Origin: Erpobdella octoculata
Lineage: Eukaryota > Annelida > Clitellata > Hirudinida > Erpobdellidae
DNA: 64,000 nucleotides
Direction: 5' to 3'
NCBI GenBank assembly: GCA_963978895.1
Contig: OZ022238.1
Location: forward strand, 19,868,548 to 19,932,547
Under the pieces are notes generated by a model, which saw only the letters and a program-made list of their open reading frames with translations, had not been told where the DNA came from and did not search any database. Shown in pieces: positions 21,741 through 33,024 of this stretch. Each line of letters begins with the position of its first letter. Position 1 is the first letter of the stretch. The position numbers and the translations under genes are program-made.

Positions 21741-22171
21741 TTCTTTGCTGGACAACTGGGATTTCTGGAGCTTGGAGCCCTGTTTTAAAAAAGGACATCG
21801 TAGTGTTGGAGAAGGTACAAAGGAGGGCTACAAAGTTGATTAAGCATTTAAGCCAGTTACCTTACGAAGAAAGATTAAAACAATGCGGCTTAACAACTCT
21901 AGAGAAAAGGAGAAGTAGGGGTGACTTGATCGAAGCCTACAAGATAATAACAGGAAAAGAGGATTTAACACCAGCAATGTTTTTCGAACAACCACCGATT
22001 CAAAGCACTAGGGGACATAGATTCAAGCTTTTTAAAAAACAAGAAAAGACTTTAAAAAAGGCTTTTTTTAGTTCTAGAGTGGTAAACATATGGAATGACT
22101 TGGACGATGACACTGTAGCATCTGAGACTACCACATCTTTTAAAGTAGCGCTATCCAGGCATGGATACTGA
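21741..22171 (+). pseudogene. LINE (CR1-like) C-terminal fragment
   Basis: The translation includes LEKVQRRATKLIKHLSQLPY, then EERLKQCGLTTLEKRRSRGD, LIEAYKIITGKED and FFSSRVVNIWNDLDDDTV, the conserved tail after the RT domain in CR1/Rex-type LINEs. It ends with a stop at 22171. The 3' end is at about 22330 with a TTATCTTATCTTATCT tail, typical of this group. It starts abruptly at the gypsy zinc knuckle, so it is a 5'-truncated insertion into the gypsy element. Confidence 0.75.
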
Positions 22172-22335
22172 TTTTTTATGCAATTATTTATTTTTTATTA
22201 GTTTATTTATCTATTATTATCATTTATTTTATTTTATTCTATTTATTATTATTTTTAATTCGAAGTGGTTGTCTATAGGCGTAAAGTCTTCTAAACCACT
22301 ATAATAAACGTTATCTTATCTTATCTTATCTAACC
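22172..22335 (+). repeat. LINE 3' UTR with TTATC-repeat tail
   Basis: AT-rich 3' UTR ending in four TTATC repeats at about 22313-22331. This short tandem tail marks the 3' end of the LINE insertion. Confidence 0.6.
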
Positions 22336-22349
22336 TAACCACCAAGAAA

Positions 22350-22680
22350 TAATTTTTAGTAGTAGTAGTAGTAGGATCGATTAGAAGCGCCAGTTGCTAA
22401 GCTTCAGAGGCGCCGGGAACGACTCGTGCATATGGGATCACACAGTATTACCTGCCACCCGCACGTGTCTCCGAAATCGGAATGTCCCGAACCCTATTAC
22501 ACCCCAGTCGTGAAACTGGTACTCATTTATCGACCAGTGAAGGATGAAAGGCTGAGTTGGCCTGAGCAGCGTGAGTGAATTCCTTGCTCAACGGAATTAC
22601 GCCTCGCCGTGACAGAGATTTGAACCCACGACGGCAGGATGATAGCATAACTGCTTTCACCACTGTGCTACGGCGCCCAC
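22350..22680 (-). repeat. tRNA-derived SINE (SINE-2)
   Basis: On the minus strand the tRNA-like head starts at about 22679 (GGGCGCCGTAGCACAGTGGT) with B-box GGTTCAAATCTC. It is followed by TTGAGCAAGGAATTCACTCA and CGCTGCTCAGG, which aligns with the central motif of SINE-1. The element ends in (CTA)n at 22354-22373. The head is CG-rich against an AT-rich background. Confidence 0.7.
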
Positions 22681-22684
22681 ATAA

Positions 22685-22870
22685 AATTTTTTGTCTCGTT
22701 TTTTCTAGTGATTCTTTGTTTTTTTTTTGGTTTTTTTTGCCATTAATTTTTTTAAAAAGTTTGTGATTTTTATTTTTATCAAACTCGTATTTTATTGGTA
22801 CGAACCCATTGTCCTCCAATACCATCTGGAGATGGTCTGTCTCAACTCAGCATTAGAAATTTTTTCCAGT
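22685..22870 (-). pseudogene. Very decayed SAP-element fragment
   Basis: On the minus strand GAGTTGAGACAGACC...TGGAGGACAATGGGTT aligns with the SAP element codons for SELVDRLRTSLENNGF (two extra bases shift the frame), followed by a match to the EEYEFE region (IKYEFDKNKN). Only about 100 bp align. Confidence 0.35.
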
Positions 22871-22929
22871 ACTTTTAAAACCGTTTCTCTCAGATTCCAC
22901 TTCTACACCGTATTTATTGTTCTAATTCA

Positions 22930-23560
22930 TTGTTGTAATATTACCAACCGTACGAACAGCAACCGTATTTCTGTTTTAGAATGGTTTTATAACTTATTGA
23001 AAGTAATTGATCATATTGATAATATCGCTCATCAAGCGTCGGTTTGTTCTCGGCTAACCCACAAATCATTCGCTTCTCGAGACAAAGATCTTCTAACCAT
23101 GGCTTTTTTTGTTTACAAGAGACCGCTGTTGGAGTATTGTTTGCAAGTATGGAACCCACGTCACAAATACTTGGTCTACCGGGTTGAGAGAGTTCAGAGA
23201 CGGTTCACTAAAGCCATTCAATCAGTCAGGCGTCTACAATACTGCGACCGCTTGAAAGCGCTTAAAATCCTGTCCCTTGGACACCGACGACTCATAGCCG
23301 ATCTTTGTTTATGTTACAAGATTGTCAACAACCTAGTATCTACCGAATTGAAAAACCATCTACTTGCCTTCAATTATTCATCTACTCGAGGCCATCATCT
23401 CCCAATTAAGCCTATCGGACTTGTCTAAATTCTTTTTTACTAACCGTTTGTAAAAGTCTGGAACTCACTGCCTATAGATATTGTTTCGTCCACAACTTAT
23501 AACCGATTTTTTCGTTTAATATCTGTCCATGATCTATCGTCTTTTCTATTATATACGTGA
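22930..23560 (+). pseudogene. LINE C-terminal fragment (second family)
   Basis: The translation ASVCSRLTHKSFASRDKDLL, then FFVYKRPLLEYCLQVWNPRH, RVERVQRRFTKAIQSVRRLQ and YCDRLKALKILSLGHRRLIA, with CYKIVNN, is the RT C-terminal region of a CR1/L2-type LINE. It is open to 23428, after which a frameshifted remainder (NRLVKVWNSLPIDIVSSTTY) continues to about 23560. No RT catalytic box is present. It shares layout but not sequence with the fragment at 21741. Confidence 0.75.
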
Positions 23561-24119
23561 CTATTAAAATGCAGAATTTATAGCCAATGTTTCATTTCTC
23601 ATCATTAACAAATTCCTTGTTACCATTTATGTTCCTGAAATGTTTATTTCATGTAACTCACATTTTCTGTTGTTCATCATTGTATTTACTGTTTTGTTCT
23701 GCCAATTTTCTGTTTTCTAACCGACCCCTTTATCTGTATGTCTGTGCTCTTCGTTACCGATCGGGTAAGTGGCTAATGTCCTCCGTTCGAGATCAATAAA
23801 TAAATATATAATAAATGAGGACATAATATGTACCCTTTCTTTTTTGCCATTTTTCCAAGTCCATTTAGGACTTTTGATAAACGGAACAAGATTATAACAG
23901 GGCATATGTTATAATAATATAAATAACTCGCACCATTAAAAAAATTACATAGTTGCCAATTCATTATAATAGCTATAGTTTTTTACATTACTGCTGTAAA
24001 ATAAACATCTGCCTGGTTACAAAACAAATTTTTAAAATAAATAAATTTAATTGAGCAAATATTTATTCTTCTAGATTATAGTAACGAATATTTTACATTA
24101 TCTGAAGCAGTTATTAAAA
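23561..24119. other. Intergenic AT-rich sequence
   Basis: LINE 3' UTR followed by AT-rich sequence upstream of the PAN-like exon. No convincing promoter element stands out. Confidence 0.35.
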
Positions 24120-24428
24120 ATGAATCCAAGAAATTGTTGCACTGGTTTCTTTTTAACCATTCTGCTCAGTACCGTTGGTTCTCAAAAGAGTGCCATTTTT
24201 ATGCAAACAAGAGACTGTTTAAAAAACGGATGTTGTGCTTTAGACAATCCAGCTCTTAGAATAATATTGAAAAGACAACAAGCATCGGGAAAACTATCAT
24301 GTTCAGTGCAATGCATGAACAATAATGCTTGTGTTAGTTTTAATTACTGGTCAAACACAAAAACATGTAAACTCTTTGACTCGTCTCCATATAAAATCAG
24401 CGATACTGCACTTTGTGAAAACTATGAG
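24120..24428 (+). CDS. Secreted PAN/apple-like cysteine-rich protein, first exon (partial gene)
   Basis: The ATG at 24120 opens a signal peptide (CCTGFFLTILLSTVGS) followed by a domain with CALDNPALRI, LSCSVQCMNNNACVSFNYWS and CKLFDSSPYKI. The C..C...CxxFNYW....CxLF pattern is typical of PAN/apple-type or related adhesion modules of invertebrate secreted proteins. The coding run ends ENYE followed by GAG|GTAATT, a good splice donor at 24429. The ORF continues to 24551 only by reading into the intron. Downstream exons are not identifiable in the window, where SINE, TA tract and Helitron sequence follow, so the gene may be broken or may have a long intron. Confidence 0.5.
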
Positions 24429-24599
24429 GTAATTTTGATTCATGTAATTTTATGTTTTTTAAACAGTTGCGTTTTAGTTGTTTGTAATGCGACAATGTTG
24501 TTATTTTGGCAGAAAATCAATTCCAAACTTGGTTCTGGCATACAGGGTTAGTTTTTTTTTTAAACTTAAATTAGCTAAAATATTAAGCAATGTTTTTAA

Positions 24600-24722
24600 C
24601 ATAGCAACCACAGACAGCACCTACCAACACCGCTTGCCGACGCCTGTGACGTCGGCGAGATTCGAATGGCCGAATCTTAAGTCCGGCGGCAACTGCCTAA
24701 CTGCTATACCATCAGCGGGGGC
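24600..24722 (-). repeat. tRNA-like SINE head (SINE-3)
   Basis: On the minus strand GGCCCCCGCTGATGGTATAG then CAGTTAGGCAG form an A-box region and CATTCGAATCTCG a B-box, with a CGGACTTAAGATTCGG anticodon-arm-like part and a GACGTC/GGCGTCGGC GC-rich end. The spacing fits a tRNA-derived head. It is not called a tRNA gene because the acceptor stem does not close convincingly. Confidence 0.5.
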
Positions 24723-24988
24723 CACATTTTGTATTATAGTTATTTTGATAGTTTACCATGGACCTAAATTCAACATGTTCTGGGAAAAACTAAATTTTCC
24801 TGTCCGTTTGATAAGCCTATATGTACAAGAGAGAAATGAATAATTTAATCAAAGTATGTTTATTGTAAGCTGTTTTAAAATGTTTATTTAATCAAACAAA
24901 AAAATAGAAATAAAATAAATTTATATAAAATTGTAATTTCTTAAACAAGTGAAGCAAAAACAAAGTTTTTAAAAAAAAAAAACTTTTG

Positions 24989-25097
<109 letters not shown>

Positions 25098-25424
25098 ACA
25101 TGTATATATTTATATATGTAGTAATAAACAGCGTGCATATTAGACCCGGCGAACTTCGTTTCACCTTAAAGTGTATTTTTTAAGCAATAAAGAACAATAA
25201 TAACAAATATCCTATATATAAGTTTAAAAGAAAACAAAAATAAAAAACGTTCACTTTAATAGTTTATTAGAAAAACATTGGTTGAACTCGGGTCGATTCT
25301 CTTTAATCCAGCACTTTATGATAAACAATGTTTTTTGTTTTATTATCGGGCGAAAAAACAAATACATCTGATGGTCTGCCGACACGTGAACACGCCACAT
25401 ACAATTAACCATGAGAAAAACATG

Positions 25425-25986
25425 TACTTAATTGACTTTACAGAATTGCAATACTCAACATTGCAATGTGTCTTGAATGTTTTGGAAAGAAGTGGCGAAT
25501 ATGGAACAATCCAACTGTTGTCAACTACGAAATCTTTTCTTTTCACTTTCTTTGTGACAGTTCGACCGTTATCATCGGGTGATCGACGTCGATATAATGG
25601 ATAGCCATCAGTGCCAGTGATGGTCTCTGTCATAAATTTTCGTGGATAACGTTTGGAACACTTGCCGTCGACCATGCATGGTGATTGGGGGTTGATGTAT
25701 ATTCATAACTACAACATCATGTAGGTCTGGATCGATTTCGGGATCAGCAATCTCGGCATTTCTGATATCATCTATTTGGTCAGGTCTAATTTTTTCAACT
25801 TACCAAATGAGAATGTGTGCATGAGGCAAGCCTCGTTTTTGCCATTCGATTGAATACATGCAGCATCGAGTATCACCAAAAACGTGTTGCTTTACAATGT
25901 AGTTCATCAGCGACCGAATGTTTTGTTTGTCCGGGAAGCAGCATTTGAACAATTTCAATCCACTTTGGATTACAGGTGAAGGTAAT
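25425..25986 (-). pseudogene. Helitron Rep (HUH) domain, C-terminal part, copy A
   Basis: Starting right after the gypsy insertion the minus strand encodes ITFTCNPKWIEIVQMLLPGQ, then (with frame breaks) a QKRGLPHAHILIW-type motif near 25810, the HxH metal-binding signature of rolling-circle HUH nucleases. MVDGKCSKRYPRKF, then GYPLYRRRS, WIVPYSPLLSKTFKTHCNVE and YCNSVKSIKYMF follow; all are conserved in Helitron Rep proteins. At least two frame breaks occur between 25986 and 25675, so it is non-functional. The catalytic Tyr region is cut at 25425. Confidence 0.8.
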
Positions 25987-26588
25987 TGTAACGGTTGTTT
26001 CTAATTTTTACTAATTCGTAAATAATTATTTTTATTTTTTTTATTATTTATTTTTTTATCTGGGGTATTAAATTAAATATCTATTATTTTATCTTTTATT
26101 TCTATGCTATGTGACGATATGACGGATTTGTTTTTAAAAGAGGATGATATTAGCTGTGTGCTTTGCTTCGTGCTAATAAATTGTAGCTGTGTGCTTCGTG
26201 CTTTGCTTCGTGCTAATAAATTGTAGCTGTGTGCTTCGTGCTTTGCTTCGTGCTAATAAATTGTTGCTGTGTGCTTCGTGCTAATAAATTGTTGCTGTGT
26301 GCTTAGTGCTTTTGCTTCGTGCTAATAAATTGTTGCTGTGTGCTTCGTGCTTTGCTTCGTGCTAATAAAATTGTTGCTGTGTGCTTCGTGCTTTGCTTTG
26401 TGCTATTAAATTATTGTTTCGTGCTTTGTGCCTGGCTTCGTGCTAAGTTGTTGATTTGATTTCTCTGCGTTGTACCTTGGGAGCTGATAAAGTTTGTGGG
26501 TACCTCCGAACTTGTGGTGTCTAAATAAATAAGAACCTGAACGCCGGCTCCTGTTGAAGATTTTCCTCATCGGACAACCGACGTTACA
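25987..26588 (+). repeat. 5' LTR with internal 37-bp tandem repeats
   Basis: Between about 26150 and 26420 the LTR contains roughly eight copies of a unit built from GCTGTGTGCTTCGTGCTTTG and CTTCGTGCTAATAAATTGT; some copies are shortened. The AATAAA in the repeat could act as a polyadenylation signal repeated several times. Confidence 0.9.
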
Positions 26589-26801
26589 TTTCTGGCGCAG
26601 TCGACAGGATCAGCATCAACATCGCTGATCTTCATCACAAGGAACGGGCCTACTCAACCAAAGTCTCGCCGAAAAAATCAAGGAAATTTTCTGCGTGGAT
26701 TCTGTTAGTTTTTTTTTTTTTTTTATCATTAGGAAGTTATTGTCAGTACTGTAGGTTAGTGATCAATTAAGGTAGTTAGGATAAAGAATACACCGATATC
26801 A

Positions 26802-28800
26802 ATGGTGGCGGAGAAAAGCTCACGGATTGATTCTGAAAATGAATCGCAGGGAGAGGAGTCGCCATTAAGGCGTAACATAAGTTTTACAGGAATACAATAC
26901 GAGAGAGATTTAGCGGAGAGGATAAGACAGGAGGAGCGTGAGGACCGCAAAGAAAAAGAAAGAGAGGAGCGTGAGGACCGCAAACAAAAAGAAAGAGAGG
27001 AGCAGGAGCGTGCGATGCGTATAAAATTAGCTGAGATAGAGAAGGAAGTGAAGTTGGCGGAGTTACAATCACGGCACGCACGCGATGATGGTTATGGCGT
27101 GTATAATAATTCCGAACGCGAGACCTATATTCGCAAGGTAAACATTGTTAAGGCAGGATTAATGCCATTCCCTACGGAAAAGGTCGAGTTACCGGCGTTT
27201 TTTTAAATATCTGGAGGACGAATGCCGTTGCCAAGGGATCGATATATCTGACCAAGGGGAAATGCTTAAAGGCATCATGGCGGCGCGAGCGGATAATTTA
27301 TTATATCGTATACCCGTAGAACAGCGGTATAATTACCATTTCCTAAAACAAGCGATTCTTCGGGAATATGGTATTCATCCTGCCACACTTAAGAACGCCT
27401 TCGATAACGCGCAGCGCATGCGCGACGAATCATTTACAACGTTTGCCACCAGAATACACAACCTCTGCACATATTATATAGATAGCTGTGGTGCAGATGG
27501 CAGTTACGACCGAGTAGTAAGCATCTTATGTGCCGATAAGATCAAGCAAATACTTCCCCGGGATTGTTTAAATTATGTCATTGATCGTCCAGGTGAAGTC
27601 GATAATTGCCATAAGCAAGTTGCTGAGCACGCAGACAACTATGTTCTGCTACATAAAGACATATTACATAACACAACATCCAAAATTCAATCTCGGTCTA
27701 GGGACGAAGAGGAATCGACTGGCCTACAACGGGATAGACCACCTGTAGCTCCCCCGACTTATGCACGGCCTATTCCTCAACCCTCGAAAACTAGCGGTAA
27801 CATTCGAAAGTGCTACAACTGCGGTAAACTAGGTCACGAGGCACGCGAGTGTCGAGGAACTAAGGTATGTACTAATTGCCAGGAAGTGGGTCATGCAAGT
27901 CAGCTCTGCCCACGCAACCCCACTAGAGCTAATATATGTCACGTAGATACTCTAGGAGTAGATAATGAGGCGTTCGAAAGTTATTTCCTTAATGTAAGGA
28001 TCGGTGATGTTGCACCAGTGAGAGCCCTCAACGACAGTGGAGCTAACCGTTGCTGTATAAGGGCCAGTTTGGTTGATATTCATCAATGCCCCATACAACG
28101 TCAAGGCGTGTTGCGGGGAGCGATAGTGGGTATCGAGCAACCGGTTACTTTGGTCGAACTTACTATAAGGCCTTATTTATCTGATGACCAATATGTTAGC
28201 GTAGCCCCGACAATTAAAGAGTGGTTTGCAGTGGTAGATAACCTCCGGGAGGAAGCCCTCTTAACTCCTAGCGTAGTCAAAAGAATCCAAGCGTTGAAAT
28301 GCTACGAAATGGTTACAGCTAGCGCAGCAACCATAGATATAGAAAAGGACGGCGGCACATCGCCAACAGATGTTGAAATAGTAAGGCCAGCTTATACGAA
28401 TGGAACGATTCAGGACCTCAAGCCGATGCAGAGCAGCCGGACCTCAGCGTATCAAATTCACTTACACCAGGCACCAAATATCCAGCCCAGAGTTGATCAA
28501 GAAACTTTGATCATAAATGAAATACAAAGACAGCTGACGAATGAAGAAAGTAAAATAAAGGACAGGTCACATTTACCTCATCATCCTCCTTCCTCTACTA
28601 CTTCACCGTCATTGTCACAACCATTTTCCGGACTTCCTTCATCTGCATCTCAATTTCAAGAGTCGACCAATCAATTTAATCTCGATCTTCAACAAATCGA
28701 ATTTTCTCCTGTGATAAAAAACAAAATAGAAGACACTGAAGCTCTTGATGGTTTTCGTTCAAACAGTCCTTCGCAGACATTCTCCGCAAAACAAAATTAG
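26802..28800 (+). pseudogene. gag-protease of the nested LTR element (one frameshift)
   Basis: 26802-27206: charged coiled-coil N-terminus with REEREDRKEKEREEREDRKQ repeats, ending at a T-run (GCGTTTTTTTAAAT) where a frameshift separates it from the rest. 27209-28800: gag core (ARADNLLYRIPVEQRYNYHF...), two zinc knuckles (CYNCGKLGHEARECRG and CTNCQEVGHASQLC) and an aspartic protease with ALNDSGANRCCI. After the protease the sequence turns into a low-complexity Ser/Pro/Gln stretch (about codons 380-512) instead of reverse transcriptase. The frame ends at 28800. The T-run may be a mutation or a programmed shift; which one cannot be told from one copy. Confidence 0.8.
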
Positions 28801-29482
28801 AGTTCACTCAAAGACAAACTCCGATTTCGACAGCAGCAACAGCGATCGAACTACTCCTGTTTCGTTATACCACGTTTTGAATTCAAATGCTGCAAACAAC
28901 TATCTAACAGTTCACGCACAAATGTTACAGCAGATCTTGATTGAAGATGGCCGTTCTAATCGATACAAAAGACGAGCAGCCTATTGTTCAGTGCCATATC
29001 TTACGGCCTCCGTTCGGTTAGGTAACAAAAAACTCCTCGTAGAATCCGTCACCCTTTACACAATTGACTACCAAAGAGAGTTTGGTTTGGCTGTCGATGC
29101 AAGCGCGGTAGCCGTGGGATGCTGCCTCTTCCAATGGAACGCGAACCGAGAGGAACAACCCATCGCCTTTGCCAGTGCTAAAGTCAGTGACACACAACAA
29201 AGATGGGCTTATGCTGTGGTGTGGGCGCTCCAAAGGTTCAAAGGGTGGTTGCTGCTTTCACAGGTCACGGTCTTCTCCGACCATAATCCCCTTACGTTTC
29301 TAACGGAAGTATCGACGAAAAGTGCAAAACTCACAAGATGGGCCCTTGCACTTCAAGAGTTTGATCTTCAGTTCAAGTACCGGGCGGAACGAACCAACAT
29401 TCCTGCCGATTTCATGTCACGATCCATAGAAGACGACGGCGCTGAGGTTCCCTCCACAACGATCAAGAAAACTATACAATAA
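28745..29482 (+). pseudogene. RNase H segment of the nested LTR element
   Basis: This overlaps the end of the gag-protease frame by 56 bp. After about 110 unassigned residues comes a gypsy RNase H: FGLAVDASAVAVGCCLFQWN, EQPIAFASAKVSDTQQRWAY, VWALQRFKGWLLLSQVTVFS, DHNPLTFL and FKYRAERTNIPADFMSR. The usual TxxE glutamate before YA is altered (TQQRWAYAVVWAL). A polypurine tract follows, so no integrase was ever downstream in this derivative. Confidence 0.75.
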
Positions 29483-29552
29483 TGTAACGTGAGTTACGGG
29501 TGTTGATAACATTGCATTCCACCCTTAACTACACTTTTTTTGGGTAGGGAGG

Positions 29553-30155
29553 TGTAACGGTTGTTACTAATTTTTACTAATTCGTAAATAATTATTTTTA
29601 TTTTTTTTATTATTTATTTTTTTTATCTGGGGTATTAAATTAAATATCTATTATTTTATCTTTTATTTCTATGCTATGTGACGATATGACGGATTTGTTT
29701 TTAAAAGAGGATGATATTAGCTGTGTGATTTGCTTCGTGCTAATAAATTGTAGCTGTGTGCTTCGTGCTTTGCTTCGTGCTAATAAATTGTAGCTGTGTG
29801 CTTCGTGCTTTGCTTCGTGCTAATAAATTGTTGCTGTGTGCTTCGTGCTAATAAATTGTTGCTGTGTGCTTAGTGCTTTTGCTTCGTGCTAATAAATTTT
29901 TGCTGTGTGCTTCGTGCTTTGCTTCGTGCTAATAAAATTGTTGCTGTGTGCTTCGTGCTTTGCTTTGTGCTATTAAATTATTGTTTCGTGCTTTGTGCCT
30001 GGCTTCGTGCTAAGTTGTTGATTTGATTTCTCTGCGTTGTACCTTGAGAGCTGATAAAGTTTGTGGGTACCTCCGAACTTGTGGTGTCTAAATAAATAAG
30101 AACCTGAACGCCGGCTCCTGTTGAAGATTTTCCTCATCGGACAACCGACGTTACA
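29553..30155 (+). repeat. 3' LTR of the nested LTR element
   Basis: Same as the 5' LTR apart from about five differences, including a T/A at the 15th base, one T-run length change, and C to A in the first GCTGTGTG(C/A)TTTGC unit. The 5' part of the minus-strand ORF at 29973-30566 reads through this LTR and is not real coding sequence. Confidence 0.9.
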
Positions 30156-31117
30156 GTAATGATCTGGCCGACCGTAATGACAAACATATGTCATTGCATC
30201 CTGCGCATATTCATGCATATGACGCGGACTACCTATGTAAGTAGCCGGTAGAATAGTTAATCGACCAATGTTAGCTGCATCTCCTTCGGTGCTGATCGTG
30301 TCGCGTAAATGGATATACTCCTCTGAACGCAGTTTGGCTTGATTCAGTCGAATGAAAGTTAGGCGTTCCGTTTCAATTTTGACATACATGTCGACGCAAT
30401 ATTGCTGAAACAACTGACGAAATTGAAGCAAATAGTTGTCAGCGTTTTGACGAATCATCAAACGATATGCATAAAAATTCATCGAGCTAACTTTCTTGCT
30501 AGTTTCGTCACCTGAAATAAAAATATTAAAATTAGTATTACGAAGTTTGAGCCCATTTATAATCAACTGAGTGATTGAAAATTAAAAAAAACAAACGGTG
30601 TAAAAATTATATCATGTTGAAATATAAATTGATATTGATACTCAATATTCAATGGATTTATCATCTTGATATTGAAGTGATATCCATCCTCTCCTTGCCA
30701 AAACATCAGTGGATATTGCAAAGTGTCATAAGAACGGTGCGTTTCACATATTTGTTGTATTTGCCCAGTATCACGACGTGCAAGCGCAATATCACGTCTT
30801 TCCAAGTTTTCACCAACGATCAGTATTGCTACTTCATCTATTGTTGGAGCGTTAAATGTGCGTTCGTGTGTTCCAGTTGGTCGTTTATCTGCTCTGATCT
30901 TGACTTTGTAGTCATCATTTGGCATGCGCTCTAACGCAGTCATGAAGTAGATGCTGAAGATCATGAAGAGTTGCTCTTTTCACTGCTGTGTTGATCTCTT
31001 GACGCCGATCAAGTTGTTCCTCCATATTGCCCATGAAGTATATTTGTAAAAATATTTGACGTGCATCTTCAAGAGGTAACAATCATCCAATTCGATGGTG
31101 AATATGGCCTTGAATCT
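30156..31117 (-). pseudogene. Helitron_like_N region and start of Rep, copy A
   Basis: An acceptor-like TTTACAG at about 31118 precedes IQGHIHHRIG (stop) LLPLEDARQIFLQIYFMGNM, then EEQLDRRQEIN, and next (30964-30563) MTALERMPNDDYKVKIRADK, ...TIDEVAILIVGENLERRDIA and YDTLQYPLMFWQGEDGYHF. 30566-30156 continues MNFYAYRLMIRQNADNYLLQ, CVDMYVKIETERLTFIRLNQ and YVCHYGRPDHY up to the gypsy insertion. The order and motifs match the N-terminal domain of Helitron replication proteins. Several frame breaks are present; a short intron (about 30510-30595) may explain one. Confidence 0.8.
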
Positions 31118-31260
31118 GTAAATTTGAAAACAAAAAGTATTACTGGTCTGTAATTGATTAGAAATTTCATTAAATGATTTACAAAAATATAACAAAACTT
31201 TTCCGATGTATTAATGAAGTTCAATTTAATTAAATTTTTTAAAGAAAATGAACGTTTACT

Positions 31261-31893
31261 TTATTCAACATAAATAACCTTGAAAGTGGGATTAAATCCG
31301 TATTCTTCAACAATGTCTGCTCCGAATGAAGTCATTCGAAAACACTTATTGTATTTTTGAGTGTTTGCTAGAAAATGACGTGATTCTGGTGTATCGCCAC
31401 GAAGCAATGAATGCAGTGGCTCTGGCGGTGGTGTCAATAATGGCAATTTCACTTTACCATTAAGGCAGCACAATCCAGGCGTTTCTCCAGAAAACTTCCA
31501 TGCGGAACAATGTTCACAAACAATGTCCATTGGACCAATGCACACGAAAGGATGAGAGCCGTAATCAATTGTGCAATCGTAGAGAAATGCTGCTCCATTC
31601 AAATTTGCAATTGTGTGTCGAAAATTAACTGTTTGTTGATCACTGACATAAGCAGTTTCGGGGAGTAAATCTCTTTGCTCTTGTCTTCGAGAAACACGAA
31701 GCCGGGCCATACTAACGCGGCGCCTTTCTCGCGCTAATTCCAGTTCTTCAGCGGTGGATTGGTTAACACTGTTCCGATGCCTAATTGCCTGACTGCAATT
31801 TTGGGAAAGATTAGATCTTCTGGGTCGCGGCATTATTATTAATAATGTTTTTAATAAAAGTAATAAAACTTTAAACTCGCAAATTAATTCCAA
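31261..31893 (-). pseudogene. Helitron protein N-terminal exon, copy A
   Basis: From the internal methionine at 31833 (MPRPRRSNLSQNCSQAIRHR) the frame encodes a basic N-terminus, a CIGPMDIVCEHCSAWKFSGE putative zinc-binding stretch and CCLNGKVKLPLLTPPPEPLH. It ends at GFNPTFKVIYVE and a stop; a donor is likely just before the stop, because the next conserved block starts at a splice acceptor near 31117. The exon 35454-36010 of copy B is almost the same. Confidence 0.75.
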
Positions 31894-32874
<981 letters not shown>

Positions 32875-33024
32875 TATATATATAAAGAGTGTATTTTTTA
32901 AGCAATAAAAAACAATAATAACAAATATCCTATATATATAAGTTTAAAAGAAAACAAAAATAAAAAAAACGTTCACTTTAATAGTTTATTAGAAAAACAT
33001 TGGTTGAACTCGGGTCGATTCTCT

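Larger units (their letters stand above)
25987..30155 (+). mobile_element. Young Ty3/gypsy-type LTR element, RT and integrase deleted
   Basis: LTRs 25987-26588 and 29553-30155 (TGTAACGG...GTTACA) differ at only about five sites by eye, so the insertion is recent. The 5-bp flank GTAAT occurs on both sides (25982-25986 and 30156-30160), a target duplication. The primer-binding site is at about 26592 (CTGGCGCAGTCGAC) and the polypurine tract at 29542-29552 (GGGTAGGGAGG). The interior keeps gag, protease and RNase H; reverse transcriptase and integrase are absent. It sits inside the Rep gene of Helitron copy A in the opposite orientation. Confidence 0.9.

Noticed and set aside
24600..24722. Functional tRNA gene (minus strand)
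   Set aside because: Promoter-like boxes are present, but arm pairing is poor and no terminator T-run follows directly.
26150..26440. Possible CRISPR-like array
   Set aside because: Repeats of about 37 bp lack unique spacers and lie inside both LTRs of a retrotransposon in a eukaryotic genome.
30575..30934. 119-codon plus-strand ORF
   Set aside because: Antisense shadow of the Helitron_like_N coding region, whose motifs are clear on the minus strand.
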